Shown piece after piece: positions 1 through 6,826 of a DNA stretch of 14,269 bases (positions are counted from its first letter, which is position 1; every line of letters begins with the position of its first letter). The notes beneath the pieces were generated by a model. That model saw nothing but the letters and a program-made list of their open reading frames with translations. It had not been told where the DNA came from and made no database searches. The DNA comes from Bacteroidota bacterium. Its GTDB lineage: Bacteria; Bacteroidota; Bacteroidia; Bacteroidales; JAAUTT01. The position numbers and the translations under genes were made by a program. The DNA is taken from NCBI GenBank assembly GCA_023429135.1, contig JAEYWD010000075.1, positions 1 to 14,269 on the forward strand. Direction: 5' to 3'.

Positions 1-66
1 GTAGACACGCTAGTTTCAGGGACTAGTGCCCGAAAGGGTGTGCAGGTTCGAGTCCTGTTCCGGGTA
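1..66 (+). tRNA. tRNA-Leu(CAG), 5' end cut by the window edge
   Basis: Partial class II tRNA. The anticodon stem pairs 10-14 with 22-26 around a seven-base loop whose middle bases 17-19 are CAG, so it decodes CUG as leucine. A long variable arm follows (about 27-41), then the T arm (42-58) with a TTCGAGT loop, the 3' acceptor strand at 59-65 and discriminator A66. The bases after it are CAA, so CCA is not encoded and must be added after transcription. The acceptor 5' strand and the start of the D arm lie before the window. The long variable arm and discriminator A both fit leucine. Confidence 0.93.
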
Positions 67-84
67 CAAAAAATTAAAAAGGAA

Positions 85-114
85 TTTGAAATAAAACAGG
101 ATTGTTTATATTTG
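85..114 (+). promoter_or_regulatory. Bacteroidota-type promoter for the second tRNA-Leu
   Basis: TATATTTG at 107-114 is an exact match to the -7 consensus TAnnTTTG of this phylum. TTTG at 85-88 supplies the -33 element, with an 18-bp spacer. The expected start near 121 is about 7 bases before the mature tRNA at 128, so the second tRNA can be transcribed independently of the first. The match is seen; promoter activity is inferred. Confidence 0.65.
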
Positions 115-127
115 CGTCCTGAAAAAA

Positions 128-211
128 GCCCAGGTGGTGAAATTGGTAGACATACTACTTTGAGGGGGTAGCGCCGTAAAAAGCATACGAGTTCGAATCT
201 CGTCCTGGGCA
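128..211 (+). tRNA. tRNA-Leu(GAG)
   Basis: Complete class II tRNA. The seven-base acceptor strand GCCCAGG at 128-134 pairs with CCTGGGC at 204-210, and the discriminator is A211. The D loop contains AATTGGTAGA. The anticodon stem 155-159/167-171 encloses a loop with anticodon GAG at 162-164, which reads CUC and CUU as leucine. The variable arm is long and the T loop is TTCGAAT. CCA is not encoded. It lies 61 bases after the CAG isoacceptor, making a tandem pair of different leucine tRNAs. Confidence 0.96.
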
Positions 212-213
212 CA

Positions 214-255
214 AAAAGCAAAAAAGCATCTGATAACAGATGCTTTTTTGCTTTT
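214..255. terminator. Bidirectional intrinsic terminator
   Basis: A perfect 19-bp inverted repeat (214-232 with 237-255) surrounds a four-base ATAA loop. The stem has a GC-containing core (GCATCTG/CAGATGC) flanked by A tracts on one side and T tracts on the other, so it can act on both strands. It sits just after the tRNA and 11 bases beyond the stop codon of the minus-strand response regulator, and so plausibly ends both convergent transcripts. Confidence 0.9.
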
Positions 256-266
256 ATGCCGGTCCG

Positions 267-926
267 CTAGAGTTCCTGTAATTGGACGATCCCATTTTTA
301 ATGGCATAGATCACCAGTCCTACCCTGTTTTTTACATTGAGTTTTTCAAATAAGGCCTCCCTATATCCATCAACCGTTCTGAGACTTACGTTCATGGTAT
401 CGGCAATTTCTTTGTAGGTAGCCTCGGTACAAATTAGTTCGAGAAACTTGATTTCGCGGTCGTTTAGTTTTACTGATTCTACTTTTTCCTTACCTACTTT
501 TATCATGGAAGCCATGGTATTACTTACCAGGTCGGAATAATAATACCCCTTACTTCGAATTTCAGTTAAAGCGTCGATAAGTTCGTTTGGCTCTGCATCT
601 TTTAATATATAGCCGTTGACGCCAATTTTGATCATCTTAATAATTGAATCTTCCTCGTCAAACATAGATAGTACCAGAATTCGAATGGCAGGATGCTTCT
701 TCTTTATCATCATGGCCGTATCAAACCCGTTCATCTCGGGCATGGCTATGTCCAGCAAAACAATCTCAGGCATGGGGCATAACTTCAGATTTTCGGCAAA
801 TTCCTTTCCGTTGCTTGCTTCCCAGATCACTTCAAACTCTTCAAATTTATTGATAAGTTCAACCATTCCCTTACGGAATAATATATGGTCGTCTACCAGC
901 ACAACAGATGTTTTTTTATTAATCAT
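267..926 (-). CDS. NarL/FixJ-family DNA-binding response regulator
   Basis: 219-aa two-component response regulator. The receiver domain (about residues 5-122) has acidic residues D12 and D13, the phosphoacceptor D59 in LLDIAMPEMNG, Ser87 in the switch position and K109 in YILKD. A LuxR-type helix-turn-helix follows (about 152-215), with the usual LNDREIKFLELI start and the recognition region SLRTVDGYREALFEKL. Length and order are normal for the family. It lies 8 bp after the histidine kinase and is the last gene of the set, so the kinase is almost certainly its phosphate donor. It is a cytoplasmic transcription factor. Its targets cannot be read from its sequence; the paired palindromes upstream of the operon (3053-3100) are a candidate site. 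The ATG start is compatible with the full receiver domain. Confidence 0.95.
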   Translation of the reverse strand: MINKKTSVVLVDDHILFRKGMVELINKFEEFEVIWEASNGKEFAENLKLCPMPEIVLLDIAMPEMNGFDTAMMIKKKHPAIRILVLSMFDEEDSIIKMIKIGVNGYILKDAEPNELIDALTEIRSKGYYYSDLVSNTMASMIKVGKEKVESVKLNDREIKFLELICTEATYKEIADTMNVSLRTVDGYREALFEKLNVKNRVGLVIYAIKNGIVQLQEL

Positions 927-934
927 AAACCTAT

Positions 935-1729
935 TTATTCTAAAGGCATTGTTAACTGAATAATTGTTCCTCTCCCTTTTACACTGTCGATTTCAATTTT
1001 AGCACCAATAAGCTGCGCTCTATGAACCATATTCCCTACACCGGTACCCTTCTGATTCCTAAGTGCATCGTCCGAAACATTAAAACCAACGCCATCATCT
1101 TCGATGGTGAAATTTAAAAACTTGTCATCGTATTCCAAACATACGGAAATATTATGGGCATGCGAATGTTTGATTATATTATTTAAGGCTTCCTGGGCAA
1201 TTCTGAATATAATTAATTGTTTTTGTGGTTCAAAAGTTTTCTCCTCCCCTTTGGTCTCGAATTTTAAGTTGAATAAACCAATTTTATTAATGATGTCAGC
1301 TTCAAGTTTCAAAGAGTGTGAAAGACTGTTTTGCGAAAGATGAATAGAGTTTAGAGACTTTGATAGTTGGCGCAAATCATTGATAGCCTTTCCAACCAAA
1401 TCTTTGGTTGCTAAAGCTTTACTTCTTATTTCCGGATCGCAGTTAACCAGATTAAGAGTATTGAGGTTTAATTTTGCCAGAGAGAGAATTTGCCCGATGT
1501 TGTCGTGTATTTCCTGGGATATACGCGTTAGAATCTGCTCTTCTTTTTCAATCTGGGCTTTGATGGCTTCTTCCTGATACAATATTTTAAGATTACTAAC
1601 TTCCTGCAAATGCTTCCTGGCACGCGACTGATACTGAACTACTGCAGCAACAATAATTCCTACGAGAACTATTAATAAACAGGTGATGGTGATTACAGCT
1701 ACAATAATTTCTTTATCCTGTGCGAACAT
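935..1729 (-). CDS. Sensor histidine kinase, NarX/DesK type (HisKA_3)
   Basis: 264-aa membrane-anchored histidine kinase. One transmembrane helix near the N-terminus (about 8-32) is followed by a charged, probably coiled-coil linker (35-65). The HisKA_3 dimerisation helix carries SQEIHDNIGQ with phosphoacceptor H75. The ATP-binding domain (about 165-263) shows the N box EALNNIIKH (N184), the G1 box DDGVGF (211-216) and the G2 box KGTGVGNM (227-234). No extracellular sensor domain is encoded, since only a few residues precede the helix. Its start overlaps the end of the upstream 7-TM gene by 31 bp, which suggests translational coupling and that the 7-TM protein may supply the sensing function. 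It should phosphorylate the response regulator encoded 8 bp downstream. The family is clear; the signal is unknown. Confidence 0.94.
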   Translation of the reverse strand: MFAQDKEIIVAVITITCLLIVLVGIIVAAVVQYQSRARKHLQEVSNLKILYQEEAIKAQIEKEEQILTRISQEIHDNIGQILSLAKLNLNTLNLVNCDPEIRSKALATKDLVGKAINDLRQLSKSLNSIHLSQNSLSHSLKLEADIINKIGLFNLKFETKGEEKTFEPQKQLIIFRIAQEALNNIIKHSHAHNISVCLEYDDKFLNFTIEDDGVGFNVSDDALRNQKGTGVGNMVHRAQLIGAKIEIDSVKGRGTIIQLTMPLE

Positions 1730-2328
1730 AAAAATGCAATTGAAAGGCTGGTATACAATATATAATTCGGAATATTAAGCAAATAAAACTGAATTTCGTC
1801 CTTAAACTTATGAATAATATTGTACACCCCCAAAAAGGGGGAAACCAGACTGTAAAAAATTAATACGGCCACGCAGATCCAAAAGACCGGACGCTCGGTA
1901 ATACCAAAGTTTTCGTTTACCTCGATATTAAAAATGGTGTAAGTAGCCCATGCTATGAGTAACAGAGCCTCAATGTTTATGTGAACACTTGGAAATTGGT
2001 TGATTGTATTGATAAAGAATGAAGAAAATATGCAAAAGATTGTAAATACTGGAATTGAATAGAGCATGAGTTTGTTTATAAAAGCTTTCTGGTTAAAAGA
2101 TTTGAAATAAACCACCCATAAGGCGTACTCAACAGGGATGTAAATATGGTACACCGGGAATGTATTTATGTCATAATGATTTAAAGCCGACGAAAGTAAT
2201 TCGGTAAAAAGGGCCACACCTATAAGAAACTGAAAAATATACAAACCCTTCTCACTTTTTCGGCAGAAAATGGATAGAAACAAGCTTACAAACAAAAAAA
2301 AGAGATAAATAACCCTCGATGTCTCCAT
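1699..2328 (-). CDS. Seven-helix integral membrane protein, putative sensor partner
   Basis: 209-aa very hydrophobic protein. Seven membrane helices can be drawn at about 5-22, 30-47, 56-75, 87-108, 119-136, 147-168 and 182-204; the last ends in a basic tail (HRIKKLL) that predicts a cytoplasmic C-terminus. No catalytic motif or known family is recognised. The gene is the second of four on the minus strand: 21 bp after the hypothetical gene and overlapping the histidine kinase by 31 bp. Because the kinase has almost no input domain, this protein is a reasonable candidate for detecting a membrane or small-molecule signal and passing it on. That role is inference from position. It could also be an unrelated membrane protein that is simply co-transcribed. 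Confidence 0.85.
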   Translation of the reverse strand: METSRVIYLFFLFVSLFLSIFCRKSEKGLYIFQFLIGVALFTELLSSALNHYDINTFPVYHIYIPVEYALWVVYFKSFNQKAFINKLMLYSIPVFTIFCIFSSFFINTINQFPSVHINIEALLLIAWATYTIFNIEVNENFGITERPVFWICVAVLIFYSLVSPFLGVYNIIHKFKDEIQFYLLNIPNYILYTSLSIAFLCSHRIKKLL

Positions 2329-2349
2329 TCTGAATTGGAATCGTTTAAA

Positions 2350-2907
2350 CTACTTTAAATATGAATTTACAATGCTGCATATTTTACTATCACCAGGTGT
2401 GGGTGGAATTGTTTCGACCACACCGCCATCATCCGGATTGGAGGCATCTTTCAACTTCCGTTCCCCATCGTTTGGTATTTCTTTCTTTTCTATTCCACTA
2501 ATTAAAAAATCGTCACCATCAATAATTTCTTTCTGATCGTTCTTAACACCGACAGCAACAAGAGTAAGGCCGTCGGACCAGTTGGCAGGTTTTTCACCTT
2601 TGCCACCCCAGTCTGCCTCTGATTTAAGGGCAAAGTAGAATCTAACTGCTTCACAATTCTCCTGCGAAAGCAGCCATAATAATGATTCCTTGCCAATGGT
2701 AAAAGCAGGTGTCTTTTTAAAATCGATAAATTCTTCCATTTTTTTCTTCTTCAATGCGGCCCAGAAGTTCTTTATCAAACCCCTGGCACCATTTACCGAG
2801 ATAGGTGCACCAAATCCATAAACTTTGTTATGTTTTGGCCACAGGTAATTAATTCCTGAAGGTTCAAGTTTGCCATTTTTGCGGATTAATCCATCTTTTT
2901 GATTCAT
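2350..2907 (-). CDS. Hypothetical cytoplasmic protein, first gene of the two-component operon
   Basis: 185-aa protein with no signal peptide or membrane segment. No family is recognised with confidence. Visible features are a Gly-rich stretch GFGAPISVNGARG (31-43), a Lys-rich segment (53-57), a central block GKESLLWLLSQENCEAVRFY (72-91) that looks like a folded core, and an acidic, Pro/Gly-rich and probably flexible C-terminal third (from about 125). The ATG at 2907 lies about 30 bases after a predicted promoter start and there is no clear Shine-Dalgarno sequence, which is normal in this phylum. The next gene starts 21 bp after its stop, so co-transcription with the membrane protein, kinase and regulator is likely. 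It may be an accessory or target of that system, but no function can be assigned. Confidence 0.8.
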   Translation of the reverse strand: MNQKDGLIRKNGKLEPSGINYLWPKHNKVYGFGAPISVNGARGLIKNFWAALKKKKMEEFIDFKKTPAFTIGKESLLWLLSQENCEAVRFYFALKSEADWGGKGEKPANWSDGLTLVAVGVKNDQKEIIDGDDFLISGIEKKEIPNDGERKLKDASNPDDGGVVETIPPTPGDSKICSIVNSYLK

Positions 2908-2944
2908 TGTTTTTGATTTTTAATTAAACACGGGTAGTTGAAAA

Positions 2945-2975
2945 CAAATGTAGTAGTTATGCATTCCAAATTCAA
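2945..2975 (-). promoter_or_regulatory. Bacteroidota-type promoter for the four-gene two-component set
   Basis: Read on the minus strand, TACATTTG (plus positions 2952 down to 2945) matches the -7 consensus TAnnTTTG exactly. TTG (2975-2973) lies 20 bp upstream as the -33 element. The expected start is near 2938, giving a leader of about 30 bases before the ATG at 2907. The sequence match is direct; activity is inferred. Confidence 0.6.
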
Positions 2976-3052
2976 TATACCGTTCAATCCCCAATCACAC
3001 CCTTACCATATACTCGTTTTATTTACAATAAATTACATCAAACAATATCGAT

Positions 3053-3100
3053 AAAATACGGTGTTTTTCTTGTAATATTGGTTGTAAAATACCGTGTTTT
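3053..3100. promoter_or_regulatory. Twin imperfect palindromes, candidate operator
   Basis: Two 15-bp elements, AAAATACGGTGTTTT (3053-3067) and AAAATACCGTGTTTT (3086-3100), differ only in the central base. Each is a dyad with one mismatched pair. Their centres are 33 bp apart, close to three helical turns, so both would face the same side of the DNA. A further perfect palindrome CACCGGTG follows at 3101-3108. They lie in the 348-bp gap between the divergent two-component operon and the radical SAM gene and could control either. The NarL-type regulator encoded in the operon is a possible ligand. The repeats are seen; binding and ligand are inferred. Confidence 0.45.
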
Positions 3101-3159
3101 CACCGGTGATTTAATCCAATAAACAGGTGTATTACACATTGCTATAGCCTCTGTTATTT

Positions 3160-3204
3160 ATGAAATTTGTCCCCGTAAGAAATCCGGTACCCGAAGAACT
3201 TTAA
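3160..3204 (+). CDS. Possible 14-codon leader or peptide ORF before the radical SAM gene
   Basis: A complete ATG-to-TAA frame encodes MKFVPVRNPVPEEL. It ends 51 bases before the probable ATG of the radical SAM gene and is on the same strand. The composition is Pro/Val-rich with an acidic end. It has no clear ribosome binding site. An ORF this short can arise by chance, so it is listed only because radical SAM enzymes sometimes act on small peptides encoded beside them. It could be a peptide substrate, a regulatory leader, or nothing. Confidence 0.18.
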   Translation: MKFVPVRNPVPEEL

Positions 3205-3255
3205 TTCATTTTGAAACTAATAATAAAGACCGGATCCTTTACAAAAACTATCCTT

Positions 3256-4845
3256 ATGAAAGAACCTGTAAATTGTAAAATATTGCTTATCAGCCCCAAC
3301 GAAGGAGAGCATCTAGGCATAAAAAGCATAAGTGCATTTCTTAAGCTGAAGGACATTGATAATCATGTAGTTTCTTACACACCTGATAAAAAAGAAGCAG
3401 TATTGCATCTCATAAGAGAATCACATCCCGCTATTATAGGTTTTTCACTTACCTACCAACATTTGTTTGATGACTATTCCGATCTTATTATTTACCTGCG
3501 CCGCAACGGAGTCAAGGCGCATTTTACAATGGGGGGCCATTTTCCGACTATCGAAAGCATTAAAATTCTTGAATACATACCCGAACTTGATTCCATTATA
3601 CGGGGCGAAGGCGAAATTACCCTTATGGAGCTTTACAGAAAACTAAATTTCCCATTTATCTGGGAAAATATTGATGGATTGTGCTACAGAGATGAATCAG
3701 GTAAAATAAAGATTAATAGCTGCCGAAAGCTTATTGAAAACCTGGATGAGCTGCCAATACCTGAAGTAGTGTCGCCACTGGTAAGTAAAAATAATCTCAA
3801 AACAACCAATCTGCTCGTCAGTCGCGGATGTGATTACAGTTGCAATCATTGCACCAATAAAAACTTCTATAGCCATACGTCGGGCATCCAACTAAGACGC
3901 AGATCGCCCCAGAATATTGTCAAAGAGATAGAATACCTGCATTATGCCAAAGGGGTGAATATTTTCAATTTTGAAGGTGATAATTTCACGACGGATAGTA
4001 GTCGTGATTGGGCATTTCAGTTTATAGATGAACTGAGGGAGAGAAAACTTACTGGTAAAATTGCATGGAAAATGTCGTGCAAAATCAACGATCTTGCTAA
4101 AGATATTCTCATTGAATTAAAAAATGCAGGACTTATTGGTATCAATCTTCACATTGATTCGGGAAACAATGCAAACCTTCAATCAATTAACAGCCATTAT
4201 CATATTGAAGATATCATAAGAATTGTAAACACTTTAAAAGAAATCAACCTATCACACGAATTAAGTTTACTGCTTCTTAACCCCTATTCAACCATCGAGA
4301 CTTTAAAAGAAGATCTTAAATTTATTAAACAATTATCTTCCTATGAAGCAACGGTTATCCATTTTTCTAAACTGATGCCATACACCGGCTCTCAGCTTTT
4401 TGTTCAGTTGATGGCCGAAGACAGGATAACAGGCACTTTTAGTTCACCCGACTATAATTATACCGATAGCAGGCTGGAATTATTGGAACTTATTTTGCAT
4501 AAGGCCTTTCATTACAGAAATAACGATAAAAACGGTTTGGTTAACCTGCTTAGGAATGCCAATGCTGAATATGTGCTAATGAATACTTTCAATCCGGGTG
4601 CCGAAAGTTTTTTCTTTTATCGCAAGATAAAACCTTTGATTAAAGAAGCCAACAAGCAACTAACTGAGACACTAAGTGCCGTGTTGGATATGATTTCAAA
4701 GCTGTCGTACGACGAAATTCTGAATTACTGGACAATCCTTGAAAATTTAGTAGAAACCCACATTGAAAAAGAACAACGTACCACCTACCTTCTGAATGAG
4801 ATATTGGATTATCACATGAATTTAAACCATTCCGAGATTTGTTAG
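3256..4845 (+). CDS. B12-binding-domain radical SAM protein
   Basis: 529 aa from the ATG at 3256. An in-frame TTG at 3211 would add 15 residues, but the ATG is preferred because the first strand of the B12-binding fold (CKILLISPN) follows it directly. The N-terminal cobalamin-binding-like domain covers about 1-135 (GGHFPT at 93-98, IIRGEGE at 114-120). The radical SAM core follows, with the CxxxCxxC cluster motif in SRGCDYSCNHC (C192, C196, C199), which binds the 4Fe-4S cluster that cleaves S-adenosylmethionine. GINLHIDSG (about 295-303) fits the later SAM-binding strand. The last 170 or so residues match no recognised domain. The classic DxHxxG cobalamin-ligand motif is not apparent, so the corrinoid may bind without a protein His ligand or may be absent. 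The family includes methylases and other radical enzymes; the substrate is unknown. No biosynthetic partner genes lie beside it. Confidence 0.88.
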   Translation: MKEPVNCKILLISPNEGEHLGIKSISAFLKLKDIDNHVVSYTPDKKEAVLHLIRESHPAIIGFSLTYQHLFDDYSDLIIYLRRNGVKAHFTMGGHFPTIESIKILEYIPELDSIIRGEGEITLMELYRKLNFPFIWENIDGLCYRDESGKIKINSCRKLIENLDELPIPEVVSPLVSKNNLKTTNLLVSRGCDYSCNHCTNKNFYSHTSGIQLRRRSPQNIVKEIEYLHYAKGVNIFNFEGDNFTTDSSRDWAFQFIDELRERKLTGKIAWKMSCKINDLAKDILIELKNAGLIGINLHIDSGNNANLQSINSHYHIEDIIRIVNTLKEINLSHELSLLLLNPYSTIETLKEDLKFIKQLSSYEATVIHFSKLMPYTGSQLFVQLMAEDRITGTFSSPDYNYTDSRLELLELILHKAFHYRNNDKNGLVNLLRNANAEYVLMNTFNPGAESFFFYRKIKPLIKEANKQLTETLSAVLDMISKLSYDEILNYWTILENLVETHIEKEQRTTYLLNEILDYHMNLNHSEIC

Positions 4846-4864
4846 GAGTTTAAATACAAGTCGA

Positions 4865-4947
4865 TAGTCCATAGTCGATGGTAAAAACAATTATATGTCA
4901 CCATGAGCTTGCATTTTTCTATCTACTATGGACTAAAAACTATGGAC
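4865..4947. repeat. Intergenic inverted repeat built on TAGTCCATAG / CTATGGAC
   Basis: TAGTCCATAGTCGAT (4865-4879) pairs with ATCTACTATGGACTA (4921-4935), 14 of 15 positions complementary, across a 41-base loop. A second CTATGGAC copy (4940-4947) overlaps the stop codon of galU and encodes its last residues. The element fills the gap between the convergent radical SAM and galU genes and might form a weak transcript-end structure, but it has no T tract and a long loop. A degenerate version (TAGTCGACAGACT, then CTGTGGAC) appears around 7026-7053. Confidence 0.5.
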
Positions 4948-5827
4948 GCTTTTCACCTTCGTCAATTCGCATCAGCGTTTCGCGCATGTAGGCGATAAAG
5001 GGAGCTGCAAATTCTTTTCTTTTCAGGGCAAAATCAACCGTTGTTTTCAGGTAATCGAGTTTGTTACCAATATCGTAGCGGGTACCTTCAATAACGGTGG
5101 CGATAATGTTTTCCTTTTTCATAAGCAAACGTAAAGCGTCGGTAAGTTGAATTTCGTTACCTTTTCCGCGGGCGGTTTGTTCAATGGCTTTGAAAATCTC
5201 GGGTGTAAGAATATAACGACCAGCAATAGCAAGGTTTGAAGGCGCTTTATCTCTTTCGGGTTTTTCTACCAGTTCGTTGAGCTGCATGGTTTTATCGCTC
5301 AGGTTAACTCCACCGGCAATTCCATACCGTGAAACCTTTTCCCAGGGAACTGTTTCAACAGCTATTACAGTCTGCTGATATTGTTCGTACGAATCAATAA
5401 GCTGCTGGGTAACGGGTATCAGAGAATCGATAATGGTATCGCCCAGCAAAACAGCAAAAGGCTCATGACCGCAGTGAAAACGTGCATGATAAATTGCATC
5501 GCCCAAACCGTTTAATTCCTTCTGGCGGATAAAGTGAATGTTGGCCATATTCTCGATATGCCTCAACTGGGTGTAAAGCGCTTCGTCTTCCTGCTCCTGG
5601 ATGCGCGATTCAAGCTCTATATTACGGTCGAAATGGTCCTCGATGGAACGTTTTCCCTTTCCTGAAATAATCAAAATATCTTCAATTCCGGAATCGACAC
5701 ATTCCTGAACAACATACTGAATAGTTGGAGTATCGATGATGGGAAGCATTTCTTTTGGCTGAGCTTTGGTAGCTGGTAAGAAACGGGTACCCAGACCTGC
5801 GGCTGGGATAACTGCCTTTTTTATCAT
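4940..5827 (-). CDS. galU: UTP-glucose-1-phosphate uridylyltransferase family (GalU-like)
   Basis: 295-aa nucleotidyltransferase of the usual GalU length. The N-terminal nucleotide-binding loop is AAGLGTRFLPATKAQPKEML (res. 9-28). Other hallmarks are GKGKRSIEDHFD, the RQKELNGLGDAI segment, AVLLGDTII, LVEKPERDKAPSNLAIAGRY, GKGNEIQLTDAL and GTRYDIGNKLDYL. The family makes UDP-glucose and diphosphate from UTP and glucose-1-phosphate in the cytoplasm, feeding cell-surface polysaccharides. The ATG at 5827 is 3 bp after the stop of the upstream GHMP kinase, so the two are almost certainly co-transcribed and possibly functionally linked. If that kinase makes glucuronate-1-phosphate, this enzyme may also or mainly use that substrate; family membership alone cannot show this. 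The C-terminus ends inside an intergenic repeat copy, which may have altered the last residues. Confidence 0.9.
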   Translation of the reverse strand: MIKKAVIPAAGLGTRFLPATKAQPKEMLPIIDTPTIQYVVQECVDSGIEDILIISGKGKRSIEDHFDRNIELESRIQEQEDEALYTQLRHIENMANIHFIRQKELNGLGDAIYHARFHCGHEPFAVLLGDTIIDSLIPVTQQLIDSYEQYQQTVIAVETVPWEKVSRYGIAGGVNLSDKTMQLNELVEKPERDKAPSNLAIAGRYILTPEIFKAIEQTARGKGNEIQLTDALRLLMKKENIIATVIEGTRYDIGNKLDYLKTTVDFALKRKEFAAPFIAYMRETLMRIDEGEKRP

Positions 5828-5830
5828 ATT

Positions 5831-6826
5831 TTATAGAATAATGGGTTTTAAAACACGTGCATTTATCTTTCTTAGGTTGATGATCAACCGGTTGAGCATT
5901 TCATCGTCTTCGTACATGCCAATGATAGCTCCGCCGGAACCGCTGAACTTGGCTGAAGCTCCACAACCGCGGGCTGTATTTACAAGTTCCATGTTACTGG
6001 CCGAAATATTCATGATTTTGCAACGAAGATCAAAATTCCGGTTAATAAGTGAATTAAGCCTTGTAAAATCCTGATTAAGAATAGCATCTTTACCCTGTTC
6101 CGCAAGAGATCCAATCTCAGCCAGGGTATCCACCGTGAGCTTATCGCCGGCGAGATAACGTTCCTTGAGATTATTGAACACAGGACCCGATACTTTACCA
6201 AGTTCTGTTTTATAGGCCATATAAAGTTTAGGCAATAAGGAAGGCTGAATGGGTTCGTAAATACCATGTCCATGCTTTTGTATATGTTCTTTATTAAAAT
6301 CCATATAAACACAACCTTCGTAAACCTGGATAACACGGTCCTGCAACCCGGCATTGATACCAAGCTCGTCGGTTTCGACCGAGAGGATAATACTTGGCAG
6401 AATATGATCGGGAATGGAAACTTCGTAGAACTTCATCAATCCGCGCATGGTGGCGGTGACAATGGCACTTGAGCCGGCCATACCTATCTGTCGCGGAATA
6501 GAAGTGCGGAATCGAACTGTAAAATTCTTGCGAGGCAGGTTGATACTGTTTTTATCACAATACTCTGCAAATTTTTTAATAGCCGCTTTTATCAAACGAC
6601 TACCGCCATAATAGCCCGAGAGTTTCACCGAATCGACCAGATGATAAATGTTTCTGAACTGATTGGTATCTTCTTCGCACTCTTCAATAACCAGTTCAGG
6701 AGTTTCGTAAATGGAAACGGATGCGGAGAAATTGCGGACAATAATAGAAATTGTTTTACCAAAATAACCATCGGAGGGATTACCCAGTAAACCAGCCCTT
6801 GCAAAGGCTCTGCTTTCGATAATCAT
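5831..6826 (-). CDS. GHMP-family sugar kinase resembling glucuronokinase
   Basis: 331-aa GHMP kinase, cytoplasmic. Motif 1 is FARAGLLGNPSDGYFGKTIS (res. 8-27). The ATP-binding motif 2 is IPRQIGMAGSSAIVTA (110-125). The substrate and catalytic segment is ETDELGINAGLQDRVIQVYE (151-170) with the probable catalytic D163. Motif 3 is AKFSGSGGAIIG (292-303). GNPSDxYxGkTIS, IPRQxGxxGSSAIV, AGLQDRVxQVYxGxVxMDF and GHGIY are features I associate, from memory, with plant glucuronokinase, which phosphorylates D-glucuronate to glucuronate-1-phosphate. Galactokinase, homoserine kinase and mevalonate kinase signatures fit less well. It is first of a two-gene unit with galU 3 bp downstream, which supplies a matching pyrophosphorylase. 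The kinase family is certain; the substrate is inferred. Alternatives are another sugar-1-kinase, for example for galacturonate, or a heptose kinase. Confidence 0.85.
   Translation of the reverse strand: MIIESRAFARAGLLGNPSDGYFGKTISIIVRNFSASVSIYETPELVIEECEEDTNQFRNIYHLVDSVKLSGYYGGSRLIKAAIKKFAEYCDKNSINLPRKNFTVRFRTSIPRQIGMAGSSAIVTATMRGLMKFYEVSIPDHILPSIILSVETDELGINAGLQDRVIQVYEGCVYMDFNKEHIQKHGHGIYEPIQPSLLPKLYMAYKTELGKVSGPVFNNLKERYLAGDKLTVDTLAEIGSLAEQGKDAILNQDFTRLNSLINRNFDLRCKIMNISASNMELVNTARGCGASAKFSGSGGAIIGMYEDDEMLNRLIINLRKINARVLKPIIL

Noticed and set aside
616..963. Plus-strand open frame of 115 codons
   Set aside because: It lies opposite the response regulator, which has all family motifs; it has no recognisable protein features.
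2502..2696. Second minus-strand frame inside the 185-aa hypothetical gene
   Set aside because: Out-of-frame shadow; the longer frame has a promoter, an ATG and operon spacing.
5766..6472. Several frames opposite or out of phase with the GHMP kinase
   Set aside because: Shadows of a gene with complete kinase motifs.
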